NCBI RefSeq assembly: GCF_024347475.1
Contig: NZ_AP025488.1
Span: 186,001 to 250,000, forward strand
DNA: 64,000 nucleotides
Direction: 5' to 3'
Source of the DNA: Vibrio fortis
GTDB lineage: Bacteria; Pseudomonadota; Gammaproteobacteria; Enterobacterales; Vibrionaceae
Every line of letters starts with the position of its first letter. Position 1 is the first letter of the stretch. Below, one piece after another: positions 25,195-33,732 of the stretch. The notes under the pieces are model-generated. The model saw only the letters and a list, made by a program, of their open reading frames with translations. It ran no database searches and was not told the origin of the DNA. The position numbers were made by a program, and so were the translations under genes.

Positions 25195-26376
25195 TTATCG
25201 CCAACTGAAGTAACGCACCTCGTTGCCATCTTCCGGTACTTTAGGAATATTTAGAGAAAGCATTAGGGAAACTGCAGCCATCGCAGCACCGATATAGAAT
25301 ACGGTGGCAGGAGACGCTAACCAAATCACACCGAACACCACTGGGATCACCACCGCCGCAATATGGTTAATGGTGAAAGAAACACCCGCGGTCGAAGCCA
25401 TATCAGCCGGATCCGCAATCTTCTGGAAATAGGTTTTGATTGCTAAAGCCAATGCGAAGAAAAGGTGATCAATTACATACAAGGCCGCCGCCCACTCAGC
25501 GCTTTGAACTAGACCATAACCCACAAACACACAAATCAAACCCACGTATTCAAATATCAGTGCCTTGCGTTCGCCCACAACACCAATGAACTTACCAATA
25601 CGTTTAGCAAACAAGAAGTTAAATAGGTAATTAATCAAGAAAAGAAGCGTGACATCCGCAGCTGAATACCCGAACTTCTCCACCATCAAGAAGCCTGCAA
25701 ATACAGTGAAGATCTGTCGACGAGCACCACTCATAAAGGTCAGTGCATAGTAAAGCCAGTAGCGCTTACGCAGCACTAGCTTCTTATTCTGCTGCGTCTC
25801 GGTTTTGAACTCAGGGAAACCAAATGTCATCACCAGTACGAGTAAGAAGCCTATCCCGCCAGTAATGCCGTAAACCCAAACAAAATCGAGCTTGAGTTGC
25901 TCTAACATCACCCAAATAGAGCCATAGGTGATAAGAGAAGCAAGAGCCCCAACCGAGATCATTTTCCCTAACATCTCTGGTGCTTCTTCTTTGCTCAGCC
26001 ATTGCAAAGAAAGCGACTGCTTTAACGTTTCAAAGTAATGGAAGCCCGTCGACATGAGGACTGTAGTAAGCAATAACCCAGTCAATGACGGAAACAAACC
26101 TGTGATTGCTGTGCCTATAGTCAGCATCGCCAGCGATACCAGCATGAATCGTTGCTCGCGAATAAAAGCCAACACAAACACAACCGTAAATGCCAGAAAA
26201 CCAGGGATTTCACGGACACTCTGAAGTAATCCGATATCGGCACCATCAAAGTTAGCGCGCTCAACAACAAAGTTGTTCAACAGCGCCATCCAGCTAGAAA
26301 ATGCGATCGGGACAATAATCGAAATCAGCAACAAAAAGTTCTGCGGCGTCTTCCAACTTGCAGTTTTATCGAACAT
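25195..26376 (-). CDS. Major facilitator superfamily transporter
   Basis: A 393-residue, 12-helix inner-membrane transporter. Features include WMALLNNFVVERANFDGADIGLLQSVREIPGFLAF at the N terminus and a central basic loop (QNKKLVLRKRYWLYYALTF, about 202-220). The start is set at ATG 26376 with AGGAG 7 bases upstream; TTG codons at 26379 and 26382 are poorer. It overlaps the last 11 bases of the kinase gene, so translation is coupled. It is the last gene of a GNAT-kinase-MFS operon. Substrate unknown; an exporter that works with the modifying enzymes is possible but unproven. Confidence 0.85.
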   Translation of the reverse strand: MFDKTASWKTPQNFLLLISIIVPIAFSSWMALLNNFVVERANFDGADIGLLQSVREIPGFLAFTVVFVLAFIREQRFMLVSLAMLTIGTAITGLFPSLTGLLLTTVLMSTGFHYFETLKQSLSLQWLSKEEAPEMLGKMISVGALASLITYGSIWVMLEQLKLDFVWVYGITGGIGFLLVLVMTFGFPEFKTETQQNKKLVLRKRYWLYYALTFMSGARRQIFTVFAGFLMVEKFGYSAADVTLLFLINYLFNFLFAKRIGKFIGVVGERKALIFEYVGLICVFVGYGLVQSAEWAAALYVIDHLFFALALAIKTYFQKIADPADMASTAGVSFTINHIAAVVIPVVFGVIWLASPATVFYIGAAMAAVSLMLSLNIPKVPEDGNEVRYFSWR

Positions 26377-27433
26377 CAACAAACTCCTGTTCGTTCATCT
26401 CACTGAGCGCTTTCTTTGTTAGCTGCTCAGTGTATGGGTTAATCTTCCAGTGATTCGGGCTCCAACCCTTAACAAAGCGTTGAAAGTCGGCCCATGCCGT
26501 GGCAAACATAGGGCGCCAAGCCGCTTCGACTTCTGCCGCTGCTAGGTGTGGCTGATAGATTGCCAACGCGTGAGCAAACAGATCAAAATAGACGTTCAAT
26601 ACCTCGCTCTCTAGCTCTGCACAATCTCTGGGCCTAATTGCACTGCTCATAAACAGCGCCACATCCTTCATCGCACAGCCAAGCCCTACGTATTGAAAAT
26701 CGACCGCGGCCGCATTTTGATTTTCCACATCAAAACAGAAGTTGGCTAATTTAGCATCGCCATGTACGAGCGTCGGATAAGGGCAGTTCTTTAGCTTCTG
26801 GTCAATCCGCTCGGCTTTTTGCTTCAGTGCTTGGTCTGCCAATGCACTGAGTTCGTCCGGGCGTGTTGCCAAATGCCAATAGGTTCCTGTTTCCCACAAA
26901 CTCGCGACGTCACTTGGATTGATTTGGATATGTTTAGCGTGAAAATGTGCGAGCCAATGTAAACAAGCATGACGTTGATGCAACTCCTCTAGACTATAAC
27001 CCTCAACGTCATTCGCTAACACATCAAAGTTAGATGTGTTTGGGAAGCCGAGTGTCTTGAGATCTTGCATCACGATTAACCACTCCCCTTCAGTTTGCTG
27101 GCATTGCAAGCCAACGGGAACGGGACAGTTCACATCATACTTTTGAGTAAACTCTTGATACCATGAGGTTTCCACCTGATAAGACTTTACTTTTCTTTGG
27201 TGCGAGAGCTGAGTATTCCACCCTTTCGGATGTTCTGTTTTCTCTGGCAGCGCAACGTGTTTGACGATAACGCTGTTCACGCCTTGTGTATCAGGGAAGT
27301 GCAGGCGAACCAGCTCTCCGTAGCCTCCCCATAAGCGCTGAATGACTTCGACGTGATGACTCTCAGAACCATGAATTGAGCGCGCGATATCATTGTATAG
27401 AAGCGTTGTTGAATCGGTGGTTGAACAAGACAT
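26366..27433 (-). CDS. Small-molecule kinase of the EcK/CHK-like phosphotransferase family
   Basis: A 355-residue cytosolic protein with a protein-kinase-like fold. The catalytic loop LVHGDAKLANFCFD (Brenner motif HGDxxxxN) lies near 230 and the metal-binding VDFQYVGLG near 252; VIVKHVALP near 55 supplies the ATP lysine. This arrangement is that of ecdysteroid-kinase-like and aminoglycoside/choline phosphotransferases, which phosphorylate hydroxyls of small molecules. The start at 27433 has GAGGA 5 bases upstream; the longer frame to 27523 runs into the preceding GNAT gene. It sits 10 bases after that gene and overlaps the MFS gene. The substrate is unknown. Confidence 0.8.
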   Translation of the reverse strand: MSCSTTDSTTLLYNDIARSIHGSESHHVEVIQRLWGGYGELVRLHFPDTQGVNSVIVKHVALPEKTEHPKGWNTQLSHQRKVKSYQVETSWYQEFTQKYDVNCPVPVGLQCQQTEGEWLIVMQDLKTLGFPNTSNFDVLANDVEGYSLEELHQRHACLHWLAHFHAKHIQINPSDVASLWETGTYWHLATRPDELSALADQALKQKAERIDQKLKNCPYPTLVHGDAKLANFCFDVENQNAAAVDFQYVGLGCAMKDVALFMSSAIRPRDCAELESEVLNVYFDLFAHALAIYQPHLAAAEVEAAWRPMFATAWADFQRFVKGWSPNHWKINPYTEQLTKKALSEMNEQEFVDVR

Positions 27434-27443
27434 ACTTTCCTCG

Positions 27444-27728
27444 TTATGCCTCATCCGCCAGTAGATGAGCCCACTGCTTTTGCCTTGCCATATAGTGCAC
27501 AACATAGCTGCAGACAGGGACAATTTTGAAGCCTGCCTTCTCGATCTCTGGGAGAATCGCTTCCATCATCACTTTACCCATGCCCTGCCCTTGTAGCTCA
27601 TCTGGGACGCGAGTTGAGGTAATATGAAGCACTTGTCCTTGCTGCTGATATTTCACCAAGGCGTATTGTTCGGGAGCTAGCTCTACCGTTATTTGCTGGG
27701 CTTCCTGATCCCATTTTACTGCCTGCAT
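27444..27728 (-). CDS. Small GNAT-family (YjdJ-type) acetyltransferase-like protein
   Basis: A 94-residue single-domain protein of the N-acetyltransf_CG (YjdJ) type. The acetyl-CoA loop VPDELQGQGMGKVMMEAIL is at about 41-59 and the typical IVPVCSYVVHYM follows near 70. Start at ATG 27728 is 6 bases behind TAGGAG; a TTG at 27734 abuts that site. First gene of the operon with the kinase and MFS transporter. Such short GNATs are widespread and mostly uncharacterised. Confidence 0.85.
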   Translation of the reverse strand: MQAVKWDQEAQQITVELAPEQYALVKYQQQGQVLHITSTRVPDELQGQGMGKVMMEAILPEIEKAGFKIVPVCSYVVHYMARQKQWAHLLADEA

Positions 27729-27961
27729 TCTCAACTCCTATAAATATTCGACATGCTAAACGATAAACGATTGAAGTCTTAGATTGATGTTAATAGACTA
27801 ACGCACGTGCATATAAATAAAACGATAAAGTGGGAATTACAAATAAATCTGAAATGGACACCGCCACCAGATTCAATATCCAATCCTCTCACTTACCTAA
27901 ATCTAGCACGTAAGAACCGTCTATTGTCAGACAACGCATGTTGGCGCATGGAGAACACACA

Positions 27962-28708
27962 ATGAACGCACCACTAAAGAAACCTGTGGAGCCAAACCAA
28001 TCACTGCAAGATCCGCGAAATCGCACCGTATCCACCATCAACAGCACGGATGCATTGGCGATGATTGAGCATGGCAGTGAACTGACTCTCAACATTACCA
28101 CCCCAGTTGGCAGTAAATTCTTAGCCACCACCAAATTCATTGGCACACACAGTGAAAACTGCATCTTGATTGAAGTTCCTGAAGTCTCATCAGACGATCT
28201 TGGCTTTTTCTTCCAAGAGGGCTTCTGGATGACCGTTCGCGCATACTCTCTTCGAGGTGAAGGTGCACTGATCCACTTTAGAAGTCAGATTCACCACAAC
28301 ATCGGCGAACCATTCCCGCTGCTGATCTTGTCTACACCCAGCACGATGCAAGTAACGCAACTGCGTAAAGAGACTCGTTATGAGGTCAACTTAGCGGGCA
28401 AGATCAACATCAATGATCAACGCACTGATTGTGAAATCCGTGACCTTTCTAAGAGTGGCTGTCGATTTGTCACATCGCCAACATCAAGAAACCTTCAAGT
28501 AGCCGAACGTGTTTCGATTGAGATCTCATCAGACAATTACAATGGTCCTTTGATACCCCCTCTGAGAGGCGTGATCTGTAACCTGCAAAAGTCGACCCAC
28601 TATGCGAGATATGGCGTTGAGTTCGACGAGGTAGGCCGAGCTAATGCTCGCAACCTGCTAAGCAAGTTAAAGTTTGATGGCACCAAATTACGCCTAAGAC
28701 AGGGCTAA
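27962..28708 (+). CDS. PilZ-domain c-di-GMP receptor, YcgR-like
   Basis: A 248-residue cytosolic protein with an N-terminal YcgR-like domain (about 30-120) and a C-terminal PilZ domain. Both c-di-GMP contacts are intact: RKETR near 135 (RxxxR) and DLSKSG near 160 (D/NxSxxG). Proteins of this layout slow or bias flagellar rotation or act in adhesion when c-di-GMP is high. The start at 27962 has GGAGA 8 bases upstream; an upstream in-frame codon at 27938 is less likely. Stands alone, with its own terminator; a GGDEF protein is encoded at 53 kb in this window. Confidence 0.88.
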   Translation: MNAPLKKPVEPNQSLQDPRNRTVSTINSTDALAMIEHGSELTLNITTPVGSKFLATTKFIGTHSENCILIEVPEVSSDDLGFFFQEGFWMTVRAYSLRGEGALIHFRSQIHHNIGEPFPLLILSTPSTMQVTQLRKETRYEVNLAGKININDQRTDCEIRDLSKSGCRFVTSPTSRNLQVAERVSIEISSDNYNGPLIPPLRGVICNLQKSTHYARYGVEFDEVGRANARNLLSKLKFDGTKLRLRQG

Positions 28709-28732
28709 GCGTTACCGAAACATATCCAATAA

Positions 28733-28763
28733 AAAAACAGCCATCGTTTGATGGCTGTTTTCG
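28733..28763. terminator. Bidirectional terminator between PilZ and Lon-like genes
   Basis: AAAACAGCCATC and GATGGCTGTTTT form a 12-bp stem over GTTT, preceded by an A run and followed by T. Confidence 0.92.
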
Positions 28764-28813
28764 TTGATGACGATGACACAAACAAAGCCAGTCGTTCGCT
28801 TGTGTCGATCTCA

Positions 28814-31174
28814 CTACTTTCTCAACGCATTGAGCTTCGCTTGGGCAATACCAAAGACAGTGTCAATTGGATAGCTGCCTTCATCACTTGGCTCGCCGGC
28901 AGGTTTACCCGTAAACAGCTCAATCGCTTCTGTCACATGCTCGATAGCCCAGATGTTAAACTCACCTTTCTCTACCGCCTTGACGATATCGCTACGCAGC
29001 ATCAGGTTATGGACGTTAGAGCGAGGGATAATCACCCCTTGCGTATTACTGCGCCCTTTGATTTCACATACATCGAAGAAGCCTTCAATTTTCTCGTTCA
29101 CACCACCGATAGGCTGAGATTCACCAAATTGGTTCATCGAACCCGTGATCGCAATGTCTTGTCGGTTAGGCTGTTTTGAGAAGGCAGATACAACGGCACA
29201 GAACTCAGCCATACTCGCACTGTCTCCGTCGACCCCACCATAAGACTGTTCGAAGGTAATGTTGGTCGTCAGTGGTACTTTTGCCGTCTTACCAAACACA
29301 GAAGATAGGTAAGCCGACAGAATCATCACCCCTTTTGAGTGAATACTGCCACCCAAATCGACGTTTCGCTCAATATCAATCACCTCACCATCACCGTAAG
29401 CGGTGGTCGCTGTAATACGGTTCGGCGCACCAAACATATGGTCAGTTGTACTGAGTACAGATAGCGCGTTGACCTGTCCGATCGCTTCGCCTTCCACACG
29501 CATCAAGGTTGTACCATTGGTAAAGGTCTCCATCACGCTGTCTTGCAATCGACCAACACGCAACTGCTGATTTGCCAATGCCTGTTCAACATGACCCGCA
29601 CGAATCAGATTCGAGTTTGAACCTTTGGCTACATAGTTAGATTCACGCAGCAGATTGGCGATATGAGCTGAATGCAGCGACAGCTTACCCTGATCACCCG
29701 CCTGACGAGAACTGTGTTCAATGATGCGCGCAATCGCTTTACGGTCACAGTGCAGCATGCCGTTGTCGTGAACGATACTCGAAATAAAACGTGCGTAGTG
29801 CAGTTCTGAATCAGGGGTTCGCTTCATCTCGTCTTCGAAATCAGCCGTCACACGGAACAGCTCACCAAACTCCGCATCATAATGTTGAAGCAGTTGGTAA
29901 GTGCGGTAATCACCAAACAAAATGATCTTCACATCGAGTGGGATCGGCTCTGGATCAAGCGACACCGCGCCCGTTAAGGTGACCTCTTTTTCCAGAGAAG
30001 TCAGGCTTAGTTGACGAGAACGAAGTGCACGCTTGAGGCCATCCCAAACATATGGTTGCTCTAGTACTTTCACCGCGTCCATCAACAACACGCCACCATT
30101 CGCACGATGTAAGCTACCGGCACGAATCAGTGAAAAGTCGGTAAATACCGTGCCTTTAAACGTCGCCGTTTCCACATAACCAAACAGTGAGTGGTAGTTC
30201 GGGTTATCTTCAACCACGATGGGTAATTGATGCTCTTTCTGACTCACCAACACGTTAACTTTGTAGCGACGAGGCAGCTTCTTGTCTAACGAAGCGGTCG
30301 CGATTTCTGCCTGCTCGTTACTCTCTTCCAAGAAGATTTCCGCATTCTCGACAATGTCTTTGCGAAGCGCTGTGAGGTACTTTTTGATCTCTGGGTACTG
30401 GCTGTAATCCTGCTTCAGCTGCTTGATGAAATGAGTGATTACATCACGCGTGGTATCATCATTCAGTTTCTGGATCTTCTCAGTGTATGTCTCTTCCAGC
30501 TCGGTCAGTTCTCTAGAGATGGTACGTAGCCCGACTTCAAGCGCGTCAATGCTCTTATCGAACTGCTCTTGCTCTTCAGCAGAGAGTTGATCAAACGTCT
30601 CTTCGGTGTGCAGCTCCTCACCATTCATCGCAACAAACTGATAGTCACCTTTCGAAGTAATCGTTAGGTTAATACCCTTCTCTTTGGCTTCTAAACTGAT
30701 CGCCTCAAGCGCCACTTGCTGTTTACTCGCCAACTGGTTCTTTAAGGTGTCAGCTCGACCAAAATACATCTCGTTATCAAACGCCAATGGCATCGCTTTT
30801 AAAAGCTTACGCATCAACTTTTCGATATCTTGTTTTAAGCTAGTACCAACACCACTTGGTAACTTAAGTACCTTTGGGGTCCGAATATCGTCGAAGTTCG
30901 CGACATAACACCAGTCGAATAACTGCTCTGGCTCTGCGGTGTGACGATTGAGATAACGCAAGATCATGGTTCGCTTACCAAGACCGTTGCGGCCAATCGC
31001 ATAAATGTTGTAACCCTTTTCCTTGATCGACATAGCAAACTCGACCGCTTTTTGTGCGCGCTCTTGTCCAACTATCTCATCAATGGGAGCCAGTTCCTTG
31101 GTCGACTTACAAGGCAACTTTTCAAGTTCAGCTACCTGATACAGTTGCTCTGAGTTGAGTCTTTGAATCGCCAT
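28814..31174 (-). CDS. Lon-family ATP-dependent protease (LonB/YcbZ-like, AAA_32 type)
   Basis: A 786-residue cytosolic protease. The ATPase part has a Walker A-like GRNGLGKRT near residue 60 and a Walker B-like GGVLLMDA near 365, separated by a long coiled insertion (about 120-270, rich in Glu/Lys), as in the AAA_32 branch. The C-terminal Lon peptidase domain keeps the Ser-Lys dyad: Ser in DGDSASMA near 651 and Lys in GGVNEKIEGF near 693. It lacks the N-terminal LAN domain of housekeeping Lon and is not the main Lon. E. coli YcbZ is a shorter relative. Substrates are unknown. Confidence 0.9.
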   Translation of the reverse strand: MAIQRLNSEQLYQVAELEKLPCKSTKELAPIDEIVGQERAQKAVEFAMSIKEKGYNIYAIGRNGLGKRTMILRYLNRHTAEPEQLFDWCYVANFDDIRTPKVLKLPSGVGTSLKQDIEKLMRKLLKAMPLAFDNEMYFGRADTLKNQLASKQQVALEAISLEAKEKGINLTITSKGDYQFVAMNGEELHTEETFDQLSAEEQEQFDKSIDALEVGLRTISRELTELEETYTEKIQKLNDDTTRDVITHFIKQLKQDYSQYPEIKKYLTALRKDIVENAEIFLEESNEQAEIATASLDKKLPRRYKVNVLVSQKEHQLPIVVEDNPNYHSLFGYVETATFKGTVFTDFSLIRAGSLHRANGGVLLMDAVKVLEQPYVWDGLKRALRSRQLSLTSLEKEVTLTGAVSLDPEPIPLDVKIILFGDYRTYQLLQHYDAEFGELFRVTADFEDEMKRTPDSELHYARFISSIVHDNGMLHCDRKAIARIIEHSSRQAGDQGKLSLHSAHIANLLRESNYVAKGSNSNLIRAGHVEQALANQQLRVGRLQDSVMETFTNGTTLMRVEGEAIGQVNALSVLSTTDHMFGAPNRITATTAYGDGEVIDIERNVDLGGSIHSKGVMILSAYLSSVFGKTAKVPLTTNITFEQSYGGVDGDSASMAEFCAVVSAFSKQPNRQDIAITGSMNQFGESQPIGGVNEKIEGFFDVCEIKGRSNTQGVIIPRSNVHNLMLRSDIVKAVEKGEFNIWAIEHVTEAIELFTGKPAGEPSDEGSYPIDTVFGIAQAKLNALRK

Positions 31175-31432
31175 CGCCGCCTCCTTAATCCTTTAGTTCT
31201 GGGTATAGTTCAAATAAGTGTAGATGTAATTTCCCATAAATTTAGTGACTTACGCTACACCACAGCTCAACCGAACAAATAACGAACAATTTCACGCTAA
31301 ATCCATGAAACTAACAGAAATCGATGACACTATAATGATTTAACATTTGCAACAAAATCAAATGATTTTAGTTTGCATTTGATAATAAATATCATTAACA
31401 TTCTTTGGTCTTATAAATTAGAGGCCGAGAAG

Positions 31433-31927
31433 ATGGATTTAGAACGATGCTGGATGCACTACCTTAAAGCGGAACAACTCATGGAGCAGGGTCATTGGCC
31501 AGAAGCTCAGCGTCTCTACGGCGATGTTTTGAGTTCACTTCCTCATCATATTCAAAACGCTGCATTCCAGAATGACATCAAGCCTTGTCAGTTTGCTTGC
31601 CTGTTAACAGGGTTAAGAGACGCCAGTATTTCTCAGGCAGAGATTCTAAACAAACTCGGCAACCAACAAGATGCGTTCGACACACTGAATCAATCTTATG
31701 CCTTAATGCAGTTCATCTCTTTAGAAGATAACTCTCTAATCAAGCGCACTCACTCGCTGCTAGAGCAACAGAGTGAAGAGCTACTCAAACACTTAATCGC
31801 TTTTTGTAGTGCACAGCGCAATGCTCAATGGATGATAGAGCTAGAGCAACTTCAAAGAGCGCATCACTATTTTGGACAATTGAAGTCGACACACGACACC
31901 TACCCATCACCCAATGTCTTAAACTGA
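31433..31927 (+). CDS. Conserved hypothetical helical (TPR-like) protein
   Basis: A 164-residue, mainly helical, soluble protein without signal peptide. MDLERCWMHYLKAEQLMEQGHWPEAQRLYGDVL resembles one TPR unit, and NKLGNQQDAFDTLNQSYALMQF resembles another; function unknown. The start at ATG 31433 follows GAGGCCGAGAAG; earlier in-frame codons (31373) lie in AT-rich leader. Its stop is only 13 bases before the YejF-like ATPase start, so the two are probably one operon. Confidence 0.7.
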   Translation: MDLERCWMHYLKAEQLMEQGHWPEAQRLYGDVLSSLPHHIQNAAFQNDIKPCQFACLLTGLRDASISQAEILNKLGNQQDAFDTLNQSYALMQFISLEDNSLIKRTHSLLEQQSEELLKHLIAFCSAQRNAQWMIELEQLQRAHHYFGQLKSTHDTYPSPNVLN

Positions 31928-31940
31928 ATAAGGACGTATC

Positions 31941-33569
31941 ATGTCAGACAAAGCCATCCTTAAGGTCAACAACCTTTCCGTGAGTTTTAAAACCAATGAT
32001 GGAATCATTGATGCGGTAAAGGGCATTAATTTCACGCTCAACTCAAGCGAAACCCTCGCAATTGTGGGCGAGTCAGGTTCGGGTAAATCGGTATCGTCTA
32101 ACGCCCTAATGAGCTTACTGCCAGATAACGCCATTATTCATCCAGAATCGTATATTGAGTTTGAAGGTGAGTCGATTCTCGATAAATCTGAGCGTGAGAT
32201 GCAGGCAGTGCGTGGCGATCGCATCGGCATGATCTTCCAAGAGCCGATGACCTCGCTTAACCCTTACCTACGCGTCGGCATTCAAGTCGCAGAAGCGATC
32301 ATGTGTCACCGTAATGTGTCGAAAGCACAAGCCAAAGCGCGCGTATTAGAACTATTTGATCTGGTGCATCTACCGAATCCAAGTCAAGCCTACACCAAAT
32401 ACCCACACGAATTTTCTGGCGGTCAACTGCAACGCATCATGATCGCAATGGCATTGATTAATGAGCCTGACATTCTTATCGCCGATGAACCAACAACGGC
32501 ATTGGATGTAACGGTACAAGCCGAGGTCCTGTCTCTGATTAAAGAGATTCAAGCCAAGATGGGGATGGCGATTCTGTTCATTACCCACGATTTAGGCGTA
32601 GTAAAACACTTTGCCGATCGTGTACTGGTGATGTGTAAGGGCGAACTGGTTGAAGAGGGCGAGACTGTCCCGCTTTTTGAAGCACCAAGACATGAATACA
32701 CCCGCATGCTGATCAACTCAGTACCAAAAGGCGCGAAAACCCCAATTGAAGAGTCTGCACCGCAATTGCTGGAAGCGGACGACATTCGCGTGAAGTTCTT
32801 GGTTAAGCCACACTTTATTAAGAGCCGTTGCCAATATTTTGAGGCAGTGAAAGGTATCTCTCTCAAGCTTAAGCAAGGTGAAACTCTAGGTATTGTGGGT
32901 GAGTCCGGTTCAGGTAAATCGACTCTGGGTCGTGCTTTAATCGGCCTTCTGCCATCCACTGGCCGCATCGTCTACAAAGGCCAAGATGTCAGCTTATTAA
33001 CAGATAAAGAGCGTCACAACCTCAAGAAAGACGTGCAGATGGTGTTCCAAGACCCATACGGTTCGCTATCACCACGTATGACGGTAGGTGAGATCATCAC
33101 GGAAGGATTAACCGTCCACCAGCCTCATTTGACTAAGAAAGAACGCTTGGAACGTGCACGAAAAGCCCTGCTCGAGGTGCGCTTAGAACCAAACTCGATC
33201 AACCGCTATCCGCATGAGTTCTCTGGCGGGCAACGTCAACGTATCGCAATTGCTCGTGCGCTTATCCTTGAACCATCATTCATCTTACTAGATGAGCCAA
33301 CATCGGCGCTTGACCGCTCGGTTCAGCTAACGGTGATCGATCTTCTGAAGGATATTCAAGCTAAGCACAACATCGGCTTCTTGTTCATCAGCCATGACTT
33401 ATCCGTGGTGAAAGCCTTATCTGATCGCGTACTGGTGATGCAAAAGGGTGAAGTGATGGAGCAAGGTACTGCAGAAGAGATTTTCCAAAATCCACAGCAT
33501 GAATACACGCAGAAACTCATCGATGCTTCTTTCGATCTTGATGAAAAACCTAAAAAAAGTGCTGCATAA
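31941..33569 (+). CDS. yejF: ABC transporter, fused double ATP-binding protein (YejF-type, peptide)
   Basis: A 542-residue cytosolic ATPase with two nucleotide-binding domains, as in YejF, the engine of the microcin C/oligopeptide importer YejABEF. Domain 1 has Walker A GESGSGKS near 42, signature FSGGQLQRI near 154 and Walker B ILIADEP near 178; domain 2 has GESGSGKS near 320, FSGGQRQRI near 425 and FILLDEP near 448. Oligopeptide C-terminal segments (HEYTRMLINSVP, HEYTQKLID) are present after both. The permease and binding-protein genes that normally accompany it are absent here; only a TPR-like gene precedes it. Confidence 0.88.
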   Translation: MSDKAILKVNNLSVSFKTNDGIIDAVKGINFTLNSSETLAIVGESGSGKSVSSNALMSLLPDNAIIHPESYIEFEGESILDKSEREMQAVRGDRIGMIFQEPMTSLNPYLRVGIQVAEAIMCHRNVSKAQAKARVLELFDLVHLPNPSQAYTKYPHEFSGGQLQRIMIAMALINEPDILIADEPTTALDVTVQAEVLSLIKEIQAKMGMAILFITHDLGVVKHFADRVLVMCKGELVEEGETVPLFEAPRHEYTRMLINSVPKGAKTPIEESAPQLLEADDIRVKFLVKPHFIKSRCQYFEAVKGISLKLKQGETLGIVGESGSGKSTLGRALIGLLPSTGRIVYKGQDVSLLTDKERHNLKKDVQMVFQDPYGSLSPRMTVGEIITEGLTVHQPHLTKKERLERARKALLEVRLEPNSINRYPHEFSGGQRQRIAIARALILEPSFILLDEPTSALDRSVQLTVIDLLKDIQAKHNIGFLFISHDLSVVKALSDRVLVMQKGEVMEQGTAEEIFQNPQHEYTQKLIDASFDLDEKPKKSAA

Positions 33570-33675
33570 GTGGAACTAATTCACATTAACAACGTCATAT
33601 AAGTACATTCTGAAAATTTGCATTAATGGATTGCTACAGAGTGGATATAGCAAATTGGTTTGGCCGCCAAAAATG

Positions 33676-33704
33676 AAAAAAGTCGCACGGATGCGACTTT
33701 TTTT
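33676..33704. terminator. Terminator between YejF-like and prolyl oligopeptidase genes
   Basis: AGTCGCA (33681-33687) and TGCGACT (33692-33698) pair over CGGA, with an A run before and seven Ts after; it can serve both converging genes. Confidence 0.92.
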
Positions 33705-33732
33705 GTACCTATAGAATCAGTTAAAGCAAAAA

